From positions 48,290 to 112,289 of the forward strand of contig NZ_JAPFFT010000016.1 of assembly GCF_026241105.1 (NCBI RefSeq): a stretch of 64,000 nucleotides of DNA. Reading direction: 5' to 3'. A program made the position numbers and the translations under genes. Every line of letters starts with the position of its first letter. Position 1 is the stretch's first letter. Source of the DNA: Arthrobacter rhizophilus. GTDB taxonomy: Bacteria; Actinomycetota; Actinomycetes; Actinomycetales; Micrococcaceae. Shown piece by piece: positions 1-8,850 of this stretch. The notes beneath the pieces were generated by a model. That model was given only the letters and a program-made list of their open reading frames with translations, searched no databases and was not told the DNA's origin.

Positions 1-138
1 CCAGGTCCTGCGCTTGCCCTGGACTTTCGGAACCCGCAACTTCTGAATCGAGAAAAAACACCGTGCCCCCAGACCTTTGAGCTGATGAAGCCAAGCTATC
101 AGTGAGGCCGGACAAGATAGCAGCCCCCGCGGTGGGGG

Positions 139-1224
139 TCAGCCGCCGAAACGAAGGGTGATCACCAGGCCGATCAGCGCGACCAGGCCGGCAAGAAGCA
201 TCGCGGCCCTGGGATTGCCGAAGTTGAGGGTCCATCCCAGACCGAACCGGCGGGGAACCAGCAGCGCGTGGTCTTCTCGGTTGATGTAGAACAGGCCGCC
301 CCGCCAGAACTGGTCGTCCTCCCGGTGGGTCAGGCCGGTGTCCTCGTCGCCGTCGTCCCGCTCGCGGTTGTTCCTGGCCAAGACCACCACAGTTACCGCG
401 ACCGCGGCCAGGATGGGGAGCACCACCACCAGCTGCGCCCACGGGGTGGCCTTGCCGGTCCACATCAGCAACGATGATCCAAGCATCCCCAGGTCGATCA
501 TCGCGACTAGTCCGAGGAGTGCCTTGGCGCCGAGCGACATGTACCGGCGGTGCCAGCGCGCGGAGCCCACCGGGTGCGCCGGGTCGATATCGGGCCGGCT
601 GAGGAAGAAGATGGCCGCCGCGATACCCGCGAGCAACGCGGTCACGCCGATCTGCACGAAGACCAGCGAGAAAGCCGTGCCGACCGATTTGGTGGCCAAT
701 CGGTTGGGCACGCCGTTCGCTCCGTAATGCACGGCGAGCACATCGGGCATCGACGGGTAGCTAATCACGCCGATCACCACCGTGGCGACCGTGATGATCA
801 ACGCCGGCGCCAGCCAGAGCCAGGGAAACCGCGGCGGATCGGTTCGAAGTTCGGTGTCCACCGCGATGCCTTGGCGCACGCCGTCGTACCAGCCCCCGGC
901 GGCCTTGGCGGCCCGGATCTCGTGGTTGGCCAGGAAGAAGCAGCCGTACCAGCAGCCGACGAGCACCAGCACAGACAACGGCAGCAACAACGTTTCGCCG
1001 GTTATGGCGTAGATGGCGACGCAGACCCCGGCTGTGACGATCCCGCTCAGGAGTACCCGCCATCGGTAGATGCGGGTCTGCCTGACCACAGCCGGGTCAT
1101 CGGCGCGCTGGGCCGGCACCCGAACCCCGAAGGGCACGGTTGGGCTGTTGATCGCGGGCAGCACCAGGGCGATCGCGAGCACCAGTGCTGACAATGCGGA
1201 GCTGAGGGCGATGGCAAGGGTCAT
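139..1224 (-). CDS. DUF1648-type integral membrane protein
   Basis: This is a polytopic membrane protein of about 361 residues. Hydrophobic segments lie near the N-terminus, around residues 55-95, 140-165 and 185-215, in a pair at 240-290, and at the extreme C-terminus. The central stretch with 'HYGANGVPNR' is the typical DUF1648 signature (SdpI-like families). I chose the ATG at 1224 because it overlaps the stop of the upstream GntR gene as ATGA, which implies translational coupling; the frame stays open further upstream, but only inside that gene. Small GntR regulators commonly control such membrane proteins in Gram-positive bacteria. The substrate or function is unknown. Confidence 0.85.
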   Translation of the reverse strand: MTLAIALSSALSALVLAIALVLPAINSPTVPFGVRVPAQRADDPAVVRQTRIYRWRVLLSGIVTAGVCVAIYAITGETLLLPLSVLVLVGCWYGCFFLANHEIRAAKAAGGWYDGVRQGIAVDTELRTDPPRFPWLWLAPALIITVATVVIGVISYPSMPDVLAVHYGANGVPNRLATKSVGTAFSLVFVQIGVTALLAGIAAAIFFLSRPDIDPAHPVGSARWHRRYMSLGAKALLGLVAMIDLGMLGSSLLMWTGKATPWAQLVVVLPILAAVAVTVVVLARNNRERDDGDEDTGLTHREDDQFWRGGLFYINREDHALLVPRRFGLGWTLNFGNPRAAMLLAGLVALIGLVITLRFGG

Positions 1225-1613
1225 AGTGTTTCCTCTGACGGGGTGGTTCCAAATGAATCGAGCACTGACCGGCACGCCTCGAGTACCTCGTCCGCCGGTA
1301 ATCCTCGCGCGACGGCCTCGGCCAGCAGAGTCCGCGCCCTCGCGGTCCACTCAGCCGGGAACGGTGGGTCCGCGACCGTCGGGGTCACCACAGCGCCTGA
1401 CTTGCGGTTGAGCTGAATCAGGCCCTGCTGGCGCAGGAGGTCATAGGCTTTGTTCACGGTGTGGAAGTTGATCCCGAAGTCCGCAGCGAGCGTTCTGGTG
1501 GCGGGCAACGAACTGCCCTTGGTCAGCACGCCCTCGGCGATCGCCTCCACGATCTGGTCCCGAAGCTGCTGGTAGATCGGCACATCGCTGGCCAAGTCTA
1601 CGTTGAGGATCAT
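1221..1613 (-). CDS. GntR-family regulator, YtrA-like
   Basis: This is a short GntR regulator of about 130 residues. The winged helix occupies residues 8-75 ('VPIYQQLRDQIVEAIAEG', 'LPATRTLAADFGIN'). A short helical tail follows in place of an FCD, UTRA or aminotransferase domain, which is the layout of the YtrA subfamily. The ATG at 1613 is preceded on the minus strand by GGGAGGTGGGAG; a GTG three codons earlier would lie inside that Shine-Dalgarno. It forms an operon with the overlapping DUF1648 membrane protein, which it probably represses together with itself. The ligand is unknown. Confidence 0.85.
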   Translation of the reverse strand: MILNVDLASDVPIYQQLRDQIVEAIAEGVLTKGSSLPATRTLAADFGINFHTVNKAYDLLRQQGLIQLNRKSGAVVTPTVADPPFPAEWTARARTLLAEAVARGLPADEVLEACRSVLDSFGTTPSEETL

Positions 1614-1629
1614 TTCTCCCACCTCCCGT

Positions 1630-1665
1630 ATTTATTATATGAGTTATAGAACAATTAGCGGAAGA
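1630..1665 (-). promoter_or_regulatory. Promoter of the GntR operon
   Basis: On the minus strand there is a consensus TATAAT (plus-strand 1634-1639) about 20 bp upstream of the gntR start. It sits in an AT-rich patch that stands out against the GC-rich surroundings. The partly symmetrical TTATATGAGTTATAGAA around it could be the autoregulatory operator. The operator role is inferred. Confidence 0.5.
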
Positions 1666-1693
1666 TCCCCAACTCCCGGAAAGCAGGCCACGA

Positions 1694-2152
1694 ATGACCC
1701 AGCTCGATGCGCAACCGTCGCCAGATCCCGCCTTCGAGGCTGCCTACGCAGCCGCCCGGAAGAGCCTCAGCGAAGGTGGCATTCCCATTGGTGCGGCGCT
1801 TGCCCGCGACGGCGTTGTCATCGCTAGTGGGCACAACGAACGCGTCCAAAACGGCGATCCGATCGCCCACGGGGAAATGTCGGCCCTCCGCGCAGCCGGC
1901 CGGCAAAAGAGCTATCGGGACACCACGCTGTACACCACCCTCGCCCCGTGCGCGATGTGTACGGGCACCATCATCCAGTTCAAGATTCCGCGAGTGGTGG
2001 TGGGGGAGGCCCGCACGTTCGGCGGCGAATTCGAGCTCCTGCGGTCCCGGGGCGTGGAAGTGGTGGTCCTCGATGACCAACGGTGCGTGGACATGATGCG
2101 CAGCTTCCAGGAAGAGAATCCGGAGCTGTGGGCCGAGGACATCGCTGAATAG
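1694..2152 (+). CDS. Cytosine deaminase, fungal Fcy1-like
   Basis: This is a zinc-dependent deaminase of 152 residues in the cytidine/deoxycytidylate deaminase fold. The zinc ligands are visible as 'HGEMSAL' (His plus catalytic Glu) and 'PCAMC' (two Cys). The segment 'DTTLYTTLAPCAMCTG' and the C-terminal end 'PELWAEDIAE' resemble yeast cytosine deaminase more than bacterial TadA or the amidohydrolase CodA. It probably converts cytosine to uracil in pyrimidine salvage. The substrate is inferred from similarity recalled from memory. It is transcribed away from the GntR operon. Confidence 0.8.
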   Translation: MTQLDAQPSPDPAFEAAYAAARKSLSEGGIPIGAALARDGVVIASGHNERVQNGDPIAHGEMSALRAAGRQKSYRDTTLYTTLAPCAMCTGTIIQFKIPRVVVGEARTFGGEFELLRSRGVEVVVLDDQRCVDMMRSFQEENPELWAEDIAE

Positions 2153-2263
2153 ACCGAGGGAGCAGACCGCATCTGGCCACAGCCAAACCCCAAGCGTAGG
2201 CTGACAGCATCGGTGTCGGTGCCGGGGGGTCCGCGTCGATACCCAATCGATGAAGGAGGACTC

Positions 2264-2701
2264 ATGAGTGTTGTGCGCGAATTCATGTCCACCAATGCCC
2301 AGTGCGTCAGGGAAGAGCAGTCGTTGCGTGACGCGGCTGTCCTGATGCGCGATCTGGACGTCGGGTCCCTGCCGATCTGCGGCAGCGATGGAAGACTCAA
2401 AGGATTCATCACTGACCGCGACATCGTGGTCAAATGCGTTGCTGAGGGATGGGATGCCAGCCAGAAGACAGCGGCAGACATCGCCCAGGGCACGCCGATC
2501 TGGATTGATGCCGATGCCAGCGTTGACGCTGCGATCGACCTGATGGAGAAGCACCAGGTCCGGCGCCTTCCTGTCATCACCGACCACAAGTTGGTAGGCA
2601 TCATCAGCCAGGGCGATATCGCCCGCAACTACGCCGAGCAGCGGGTGGGTGAATTGGTGGAGCACATCTCGGCCAAGACTCCCATGGCGCAACTGGGCTA
2701 A
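2264..2701 (+). CDS. CBS-domain protein
   Basis: This 145-residue protein consists of two tandem CBS motifs (about residues 8-63 and 72-130), each ending in the usual 'GFITDRDIV' or 'GIISQGDIA' strand. CBS pairs bind adenine nucleotides and act as energy or stress sensors; free-standing versions are common in actinobacteria. The ATG at 2264 follows GAAGGAGG at ideal spacing, which rules out the longer open frame. The partner protein is unknown. Confidence 0.9.
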   Translation: MSVVREFMSTNAQCVREEQSLRDAAVLMRDLDVGSLPICGSDGRLKGFITDRDIVVKCVAEGWDASQKTAADIAQGTPIWIDADASVDAAIDLMEKHQVRRLPVITDHKLVGIISQGDIARNYAEQRVGELVEHISAKTPMAQLG

Positions 2702-2720
2702 CTACAACTTCCGCTCGATC

Positions 2721-2750
2721 AAGCGTCACGGCCACCCGGCCGTGGCGCTT
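2721..2750 (+). terminator. Stem-loop after the CBS gene
   Basis: A 13-bp stem with one mismatch (AAGCGTCACGGCC against GGCCGTGGCGCTT) starts about 20 bp after the CBS stop codon. It has a 4-nt loop and no clear T-tract. Confidence 0.55.
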
Positions 2751-2803
2751 CCGTATCCGGGCCAGCGAACGCGGTCACTGTATCCGGGCCACGGGACGCC
2801 AAG

Positions 2804-3100
2804 CTAGAGAAACGCTTCCCGCCCTGTGCCTTCCCGCATCACTAATTCCCCGTCCTCGATGGAAACCAGCAGGCTCTTTGCTCTTCCGTGGAGTTTCTTG
2901 CTTGCGCTCAGCTTGCGGCTGGTAACCTCGACGCCAACCGTGGACCCTTTTGCCGGCAGCTCCACGGAGATCTCCGCCGCCATTCCCAGCATCTCTCTGG
3001 TGGACACATCGCGCTCGTGGTGAGCCTCTTTGTGGTTGACCGTGACTTCTACGTCATCGGCGTCGAAACCGTCCTGCAGGATGATGAGCAGTTCTTGCAT
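2804..3100 (-). CDS. Hypothetical protein, 98 aa
   Basis: This is a small, soluble, acidic-to-neutral protein with no signal peptide or membrane segment. It has 'MQELLIILQDGFDADDVEVTV' at the start and mixed beta/alpha propensity. Codon usage is GC-rich like its neighbours. An AAGGAAGAGG purine run precedes the start on the minus strand. I do not recognise a family. It is convergent with the CBS gene and divergent from tex. Confidence 0.65.
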   Translation of the reverse strand: MQELLIILQDGFDADDVEVTVNHKEAHHERDVSTREMLGMAAEISVELPAKGSTVGVEVTSRKLSASKKLHGRAKSLLVSIEDGELVMREGTGREAFL

Positions 3101-3223
3101 GATGCGCCTCTTCCTTGAGTAGCATGTCCAACCGGAGTCTTCAGCACTCTTCCACTACAGCACTCCGTGCCGTCTTTAGGTAGGGCAAAGCTTTAGTAGG
3201 GCAACGCAGTAGGGCAAAATGTC

Positions 3224-5674
3224 ATGGTGACCCAACTTCCCCAAATCCAGTCAGCAAAGCACCAGTCAGCGGACGCCGCCATCCACGCCCTGATCGCCGA
3301 AGAGCTCGGCGTGAAGTCGTGGCAGGTCAAAGCCGCGGTTGAACTGCTCGACGCCGGATCCACTGTTCCGTTTATCGCCCGGTACCGCAAGGAGGTCACC
3401 GGGACGCTCGATGATACCCAGCTGCGCGAACTCGAGGAACGGCTCCGGTACCTGCGGGACTTGGAGGACCGCCGTCGTACGGTTCTTGAAGCGATTGCCT
3501 CCCAGGGCAAGCTGACACCGGAACTGGAGGCCGCCGTCGTCGGCGCCGATACCAAATCCCGGCTCGAGGACATCTACCTGCCCTTCAAGTCGAAGCGCCG
3601 CACGAAAGCGCAGATCGCCCGCGAAGCAGGCCTCGAGCCGCTCGCCGACGCGCTTCTCGCGAATCCGCAGCTCGATCCGGAGCGCGAGGCTGCCAAGTAC
3701 CTCAACGCTGAGCACTCCATTGACGATGCCGCCGCGGCGCTCGCCGGCGCCCGCTCGATCCTGGTGGAGCGGGTATCGCAGGACCCCGATCTCGCCGAGA
3801 CGCTGCGGGAGCGGCTGTGGACGCAGGGGCGCATGGTTTCGCGGGTGAAGAAGGGCCAGGAAACCGAGGGGCAGAAGTTCAAGGACTACTTCGAGTTCTC
3901 CCAGGTGCCTTCCGGCATGCCCGGCCACCGTGTGCTCGCGCTCTTGCGCGGTGAGAACGACGGCGTCCTCGAGTTGGACCTCGCCGAGGCAGAACCAGCC
4001 GACGACGACGCCCTGGCCGCCGCGCGCGGCCGGTACGAGAACGCTGTGGCCAAGTGCCTCGGGGTTGCCGAGCGCGGCCGGCCCGCCGATTCGTGGCTTG
4101 TCCAGACCGCCCAGATCGCGTGGCGCTCGCGCATCCTGGACCGCTTGACCAACGACTTGCGTGGCCGCATGTTCGCGCAGGCCGAGGATGAAGCCGTCCG
4201 GGTGTTCGCCGCCAACCTCCGCGACGTGCTCCTTGCCGCGCCAGCAGGAAACCGCGCCACGCTGGGCCTGGACCCGGGACTGCGGACGGGCGTGAAGGTG
4301 GCGGTTGTCGATGGCACCGGCAAGGTCGTGGCCACCGATACTGTCTATCCGCACGCTCCGGCCAAGAAGTGGGACGAGGCACTGGTGACCCTGGAGCGCT
4401 TGGCGCGGCAGCACGCCGTCGAGCTCGTGGCGATCGGCAACGGCACGGCCTCGCGCGAGACGGACAAGCTCGCTGGCCAGCTCATCAAGGCGCTGGCAGC
4501 CTCCGGCGGTCCCTCTTTGCAGAAACTCGTGGTGTCCGAGGCAGGTGCCTCCGTCTACTCGGCCTCCGCGCTCGCGGCCGCTGAACTGCCCGGCATGGAC
4601 GTGTCACTCCGCGGGGCCGTGTCCATCGCGCGGCGTTTGCAGGATCCACTGGCCGAATTGGTGAAGATCGAGCCGAAGTCGATCGGGGTGGGGCAGTACC
4701 AGCACGATGTCACGGCCGCGAAGCTGGACCGTTCGCTGGACGCGGTCGTCGAAGACTGTGTGAATGCGGTGGGCGTGGACGTGAACACGGCGTCGCCGGC
4801 GCTGCTGGCCCGGGTGGCAGGCGTCGGGCCGCTCCTGAGCGAGAACATTGTGTTGTACCGCAACGAGAATGGCCCGTTCGCCAAGCGTGCCGACCTCAAG
4901 AAGGTGCCGCGGCTGGGTGCCAAGGCGTTTGAACAGTGCGCGGGCTTCCTGCGGATCACCGGGGGAGCAGAACCGCTCGACGCGTCTAGCGTCCACCCGG
5001 AGGCGTATTCGGTGGCTAGGAAGATCGTGGCCGCTTCCCGTGGAGCTGCGGTGTCTTCGCTTGACCCTCAGGCGTTCGTGGATGGGACGTTCGGCCTGCC
5101 CACCGTGCGGGACATCATGTCCGAGCTCGAAAAGCCCGGCCGCGACCCCCGTCCGGCATTCGCCGCAGCGACGTTCTCCGAGGGCATCGAGAAGATCTCG
5201 GACCTCAAGCCGGGAATGATCCTGGAAGGCACCGTCACCAACGTGGCGGCGTTCGGGGCGTTTGTGGACATCGGAGTGCACCAAGACGGCTTGGTCCACG
5301 TGTCCGCGCTGTCCAACAAGTTCGTGTCCGATCCCCGCGAGATCGTGAAATCCGGTCAGGCGGTGCGCGTGAAGGTCCTGGAGGCGGATCCGGAGCGGAA
5401 GCGGATTTCGCTCACCCTAAGGCTCGACGACGAACCCGGCACCGGGGACGGGTCCGGTTCGCGTGGCGGCGGGCGTGACCGCGGCTCGCGTGGGAGCGAG
5501 CGCAGTGGCGGCGAGCGAGGCGAGCGTCGCCCGGCGCCGCAGGCCGGACAGGGCTCGAAAGGCGTGCCGGCGAAGACTGCGCCGGCAAAGGCGGCTCCCG
5601 CGAAGACTGCTCCCAATCCGCCGGTCAACACGGCGATGGCGGAAGCCCTCCGCCGCGCTGGGCTGGGGAAGTAG
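3224..5674 (+). CDS. tex: Tex-family RNA-binding transcription accessory protein
   Basis: This 816-residue protein has the full Tex layout: an N-terminal helical Tex domain (about 15-210), a YqgF/RNase H-like domain beginning near 'LGLDPGLRTGVKVAVVD' (about 345), paired HhH motifs (about 505-570) and an S1 domain (about 655-725, 'GMILEGTVTNVAAFGAFVDIG'). A low-complexity tail rich in Gly, Arg, Ser, Pro, Ala and Lys follows and is common in actinobacterial versions. Tex binds nucleic acids and affects transcription and elongation fidelity. The ATG at 3224 has no strong Shine-Dalgarno. It is preceded by three short AGTAGGGCAA-like direct repeats (about 3180-3219) that might bind a regulator. 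Confidence 0.95.
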   Translation: MVTQLPQIQSAKHQSADAAIHALIAEELGVKSWQVKAAVELLDAGSTVPFIARYRKEVTGTLDDTQLRELEERLRYLRDLEDRRRTVLEAIASQGKLTPELEAAVVGADTKSRLEDIYLPFKSKRRTKAQIAREAGLEPLADALLANPQLDPEREAAKYLNAEHSIDDAAAALAGARSILVERVSQDPDLAETLRERLWTQGRMVSRVKKGQETEGQKFKDYFEFSQVPSGMPGHRVLALLRGENDGVLELDLAEAEPADDDALAAARGRYENAVAKCLGVAERGRPADSWLVQTAQIAWRSRILDRLTNDLRGRMFAQAEDEAVRVFAANLRDVLLAAPAGNRATLGLDPGLRTGVKVAVVDGTGKVVATDTVYPHAPAKKWDEALVTLERLARQHAVELVAIGNGTASRETDKLAGQLIKALAASGGPSLQKLVVSEAGASVYSASALAAAELPGMDVSLRGAVSIARRLQDPLAELVKIEPKSIGVGQYQHDVTAAKLDRSLDAVVEDCVNAVGVDVNTASPALLARVAGVGPLLSENIVLYRNENGPFAKRADLKKVPRLGAKAFEQCAGFLRITGGAEPLDASSVHPEAYSVARKIVAASRGAAVSSLDPQAFVDGTFGLPTVRDIMSELEKPGRDPRPAFAAATFSEGIEKISDLKPGMILEGTVTNVAAFGAFVDIGVHQDGLVHVSALSNKFVSDPREIVKSGQAVRVKVLEADPERKRISLTLRLDDEPGTGDGSGSRGGGRDRGSRGSERSGGERGERRPAPQAGQGSKGVPAKTAPAKAAPAKTAPNPPVNTAMAEALRRAGLGK

Positions 5675-6080
5675 CCGCCGGCCTGGATTGCCCGCGACGG
5701 GTTGTCAGCGTTCGAACTCGGTCGTATGATTCTCCTGCAATCCGTTTTATCGCCGCAGTGGGGGCTGCCATGATCCCAGCTATATAGAAGGTCTTTGGGG
5801 TTTCAGCGGAAGCCAAACGTCTTGGTGTGGGAATCGACAATGTGGTTGTCCTAAACATGGCCGATGCCAACCACTGACACGTAGCAAGTGCTTTCTGTGG
5901 GAGGCACGAAAGGCTTCCCGTATTTTTTCTTCAATGGAAGACACCTTTGCCGGTGCACATGGAACGTGCCAAACGTTTACTCGAGGGCTCACAAGCATGG
6001 AAACGCGGGATGCCTTCGTCTATGCATCATTGCCGTCACTGTGCACGCGGAGCTTTGGATGTATTTAAACGGAGGTCGAA
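5675..6080 (+). other. Gap between tex and the sedolisin gene
   Basis: I see no complete gene here. A coding-like stretch at about 5715-5876 (+) reads sensibly for over 40 codons, interrupted by one in-frame TAG near 5785. It ends in TGA at 5874-5876 and has no obvious start, so it may be a relic. At 5897-5926 an imperfect GGGA...TCCC stem followed by six T residues could be a terminator. The Shine-Dalgarno GGAGG for the next gene lies at about 6071. Confidence 0.4.
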
Positions 6081-7694
6081 ATGTCGAATTACGACGAGAA
6101 AACGAACCCGGATGTAAATGTTCAAGGTCACTCACTCCGTCCGCTGCCGGGCAGCGAACGCGGCCCGGCACTTGGGCTGGCACAGGCTCCGAGGGGGATT
6201 GAGCCTGACGAAGTTGTAGAGGTTACCGTCATCCTGCGTCGGCAGGCTGAGATACCGAATGCTGCCCTCGATGCTGCGCCCATGTCGCGGGAGGAGTTCT
6301 CGGGACGCTACGGCGCCGCTGCTGCCGACGTCGACCTCGTCACTAGGACCCTTACGGACGCCGGCGCCCGGATCATTGAAACGGACCCCGCCTCGCGTCG
6401 GATCCGGGTCTCCGGTTCGGCCGGGGTGCTGAGCGGGATTTTCGGCACCACACTTGAGCGGGTCACCAGCCGGGCACCCAGCGGCAAGCAGGCTACGCAC
6501 CGCCACCGCACAGGCGGCCTGAGTGTGCCAGCAGTGCTGGACGGCGTCGTCACCGCCGTACTCGGCCTCGATGACAGGCCCCAGTCACGCGCCCAATTCC
6601 GGATCGCTCCGGCGGCGGTGGTTACCACCAGTTACACGCCGTTGGAGCTGGGGGACATTTACAAGTTCCCCGCCGACTTTGACGGCAGCGGGCAAACCAT
6701 TGCGATCATCGAACTTGGCGGTGGCTTCGACCAAGCGGACCTTGACACCTACTTCCAGGACCTCGGCATCACTGGGCCACGTGTCACAGCGGTCGGCGTG
6801 GACGGCGCCTCCAACCAGCCCGAGCAAGATCCGCGAGGCGCCGACGGAGAGGTGCTGCTGGATATTGAAGTGGCCGGCGCCCTGGCCCCCGGTGCCGAAC
6901 TCGTTGTCTATTTTGCCCCCAACACGGATGCCGGCTTCGTTGACGCCATCAGCCAGGCCGCACACGCCTCGCCGACGCCAGCCGCAATCAGCATCAGTTG
7001 GGGTCAAAACGAGGATGAATGGACGGCCCAGGCCCGCGATGCCATGGACCAGGCGCTCGTGGATGCCGCCGTCCTCGGCGTGACCGTCACAGCGGCCGCC
7101 GGTGACAATGGAAGCACCGACGGGGCCAGCGACGGAAGGGACCATGCGGATTTCCCGGCATCCAGCCCTCACGCACTGGCGTGTGGCGGTACCCGGCTAG
7201 AAGCTGACCCGGTCACGGGCACTGTCGATTCGGAGACCGTCTGGAATGACGCGCAAGGTCAACCCGCCACAGGAGGAGGCGTTAGCGATACCTTCGCGGT
7301 GCCGCCCTGGCAGGAGAACATCTTGGTAACGGCCTCAGACAAACCAGCGGTCACGCCGAACGGCCGCGCAGTCCCGGACGTTGCCGCCGTTGCTGACCCG
7401 CAGACGGGCTACAAGGTTCGGGTCGACGGAACGGACATGGTGATCGGCGGGACCAGCGCGGTGGCGCCGCTGTGGGCGGCGCTGGTGGCGCGCCTGGCGC
7501 AGGCAGCAGGCCACGGATTCGGTCTGCTGCAACCTGCCATCTACGACTCCGCAGACGGCAGCACCCCGCCAGGCTTCCGCGACATCACGGAGGGAAACAA
7601 TGGGACCTTCGAGGCGGCTCCCGGCTGGGACGCCTGCACCGGTCTGGGCGTGCCCGACGGAACCGAACTGCTGAACGCATTGCTGGTCAAATAA
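6081..7694 (+). CDS. S53 sedolisin/kumamolisin-like protease
   Basis: This 537-residue acid-acting serine-carboxyl protease has an activation propeptide (about 25-170, Pro-kumamolisin type) and a subtilisin-fold catalytic domain from about 185. The catalytic residues are visible: Glu and Asp in 'GADGEVLLDIEVAG' (about 255-262), the oxyanion Asp in 'AAGDNGSTDG' (about 341) and Ser in 'GGTSAVAPLWAAL' (about 458). No classical signal peptide is seen at the start ('MSNYDEKTNPDVNVQGH'), so export would need another route, or the enzyme may be released on lysis. Start chosen on GGAGG upstream. Confidence 0.93.
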   Translation: MSNYDEKTNPDVNVQGHSLRPLPGSERGPALGLAQAPRGIEPDEVVEVTVILRRQAEIPNAALDAAPMSREEFSGRYGAAAADVDLVTRTLTDAGARIIETDPASRRIRVSGSAGVLSGIFGTTLERVTSRAPSGKQATHRHRTGGLSVPAVLDGVVTAVLGLDDRPQSRAQFRIAPAAVVTTSYTPLELGDIYKFPADFDGSGQTIAIIELGGGFDQADLDTYFQDLGITGPRVTAVGVDGASNQPEQDPRGADGEVLLDIEVAGALAPGAELVVYFAPNTDAGFVDAISQAAHASPTPAAISISWGQNEDEWTAQARDAMDQALVDAAVLGVTVTAAAGDNGSTDGASDGRDHADFPASSPHALACGGTRLEADPVTGTVDSETVWNDAQGQPATGGGVSDTFAVPPWQENILVTASDKPAVTPNGRAVPDVAAVADPQTGYKVRVDGTDMVIGGTSAVAPLWAALVARLAQAAGHGFGLLQPAIYDSADGSTPPGFRDITEGNNGTFEAAPGWDACTGLGVPDGTELLNALLVK

Positions 7695-7730
7695 GGCTGG
7701 AGGCACGGCACTCGTTTAGGCGACAGATAA

Positions 7731-7780
7731 CGACGCCGGCACTCGGGTTCCTTTCGTCAGGAACCCGAGTGCCGGCGTCG
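7731..7780 (+). terminator. Strong terminator after the sedolisin gene
   Basis: A perfect 22-bp inverted repeat (7731-7752 with 7759-7780) encloses the 6-nt loop TTCGTC. It lies between the sedolisin stop and the convergent gene ending at 7801, so it may work in both directions. Confidence 0.85.
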
Positions 7781-7800
7781 TGCGCATCTAAGTCAGCCCG

Positions 7801-8706
7801 CTAGGGCGCGGGGATCGGGAAGAACGCCCGCGGATCCTGCAACAGGGCCGGGTAGTCGAAGTCCGCGCGGTCGATGATCTTGGTGACCTCGAAGTTGCGG
7901 CCAAAGCGGCCGTCTTCCAGGGTGATCGGACGTCCGTGGATCTTGCCCAAGGCGAACTTAGCGCCGCCCTCGATGGGGATGAGGACGGGGGTGTTGCCCG
8001 GGAGGGTCCTGAAGGCCTCGTCCTGGCGCTGGCGGTTGCGCGTGGGCTTCTTCACCAGTTGCTTGGGTGCCTTGCGCGCGGTCTTGCCCGGGCGGCGGGA
8101 TTTCTCGGACTCGTAGACGAACTGGTAGCCGTCGCCGTCGCTGTCGGCTGCCTTGGCCTTGCCTGGGGCGGGCATCCCCACCTTGTCTATCTTCTCGGGT
8201 TCGACCTCGGCCAAGGGGGCGCGAAGGACCCAGATGAAATCATCGTAGGGGTCTTCGGGAATGAACTCGTGGCTGGGCTCGGGCCAGAGGTACTCCAGGT
8301 CCTTCGGGGTGTCGGGGAAGAGCTCGGCGTAGAAGCGGGGTTCTTTCTGGAGCAGCTTGGAGCGGTGGCTCAGGTGCAAATCGGCGTCGCCAAGCCACGG
8401 CGGCATCGGAATCTTGGAGGCGTAGTCCGGGTGGGCCGCCTGGGGTGCGAACTCGGTGATGCTGGCGCGGGTGTTGTCCGGATTGCCGCGGGCAACCCAT
8501 TCGTCCACCACGGCCAAGCCGTAGAGGGTAAGCGCGGGGACATAGCCCATCCACATGCGGATAGCGGGGTGCGAGGGCCGGCCGAACTCGGGGATCACCA
8601 GTGCGCGGAGGATCTGCAGTGCTTCGACACGCTGCTTGCCCAGCCTGGCGGTGTCCAAGACGGCAGCACTTTGCTTGAAATCGGGGAACGGGAGGAAGGT
8701 CTGCAT
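7801..8706 (-). CDS. MSMEG_6728-like conserved actinobacterial protein
   Basis: This protein of about 301 residues starts 'MQTFLPFPDFKQSAAVLD', the hallmark of a family annotated after M. smegmatis MSMEG_6728. The first 150 residues hold conserved 'SHPAIRMWMGY' and 'HLSHRSKLL' motifs. The second half is basic and Pro/Lys-rich, then has a beta-rich end. Biochemical function is unknown to me. I chose the internal Met at 8706 because the longer frame upstream (69 residues) is low-complexity and overlaps the divergent deaminase gene. Confidence 0.8.
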   Translation of the reverse strand: MQTFLPFPDFKQSAAVLDTARLGKQRVEALQILRALVIPEFGRPSHPAIRMWMGYVPALTLYGLAVVDEWVARGNPDNTRASITEFAPQAAHPDYASKIPMPPWLGDADLHLSHRSKLLQKEPRFYAELFPDTPKDLEYLWPEPSHEFIPEDPYDDFIWVLRAPLAEVEPEKIDKVGMPAPGKAKAADSDGDGYQFVYESEKSRRPGKTARKAPKQLVKKPTRNRQRQDEAFRTLPGNTPVLIPIEGGAKFALGKIHGRPITLEDGRFGRNFEVTKIIDRADFDYPALLQDPRAFFPIPAP

Positions 8707-8850
8707 CCTTTCAGTTTGGGGGCCGGAGGGCGCAGATCCAAGTTGACGCGGTGTGGTCTTCACCTCGGATGGCTTGCCGGGGTTGCCGTTGTGATGTTCG
8801 TGGTTGCTTTGCGACGGGGATCGCTCAGTATTTCGTCCTACTCTTGTCGG

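Noticed and set aside
7936..8850. Long open frame upstream of and joined to the adenine deaminase
   Set aside because: It is antisense to the MSMEG_6728-like gene, which has better codon use and a known family. The deaminase homology starts at about 8851.
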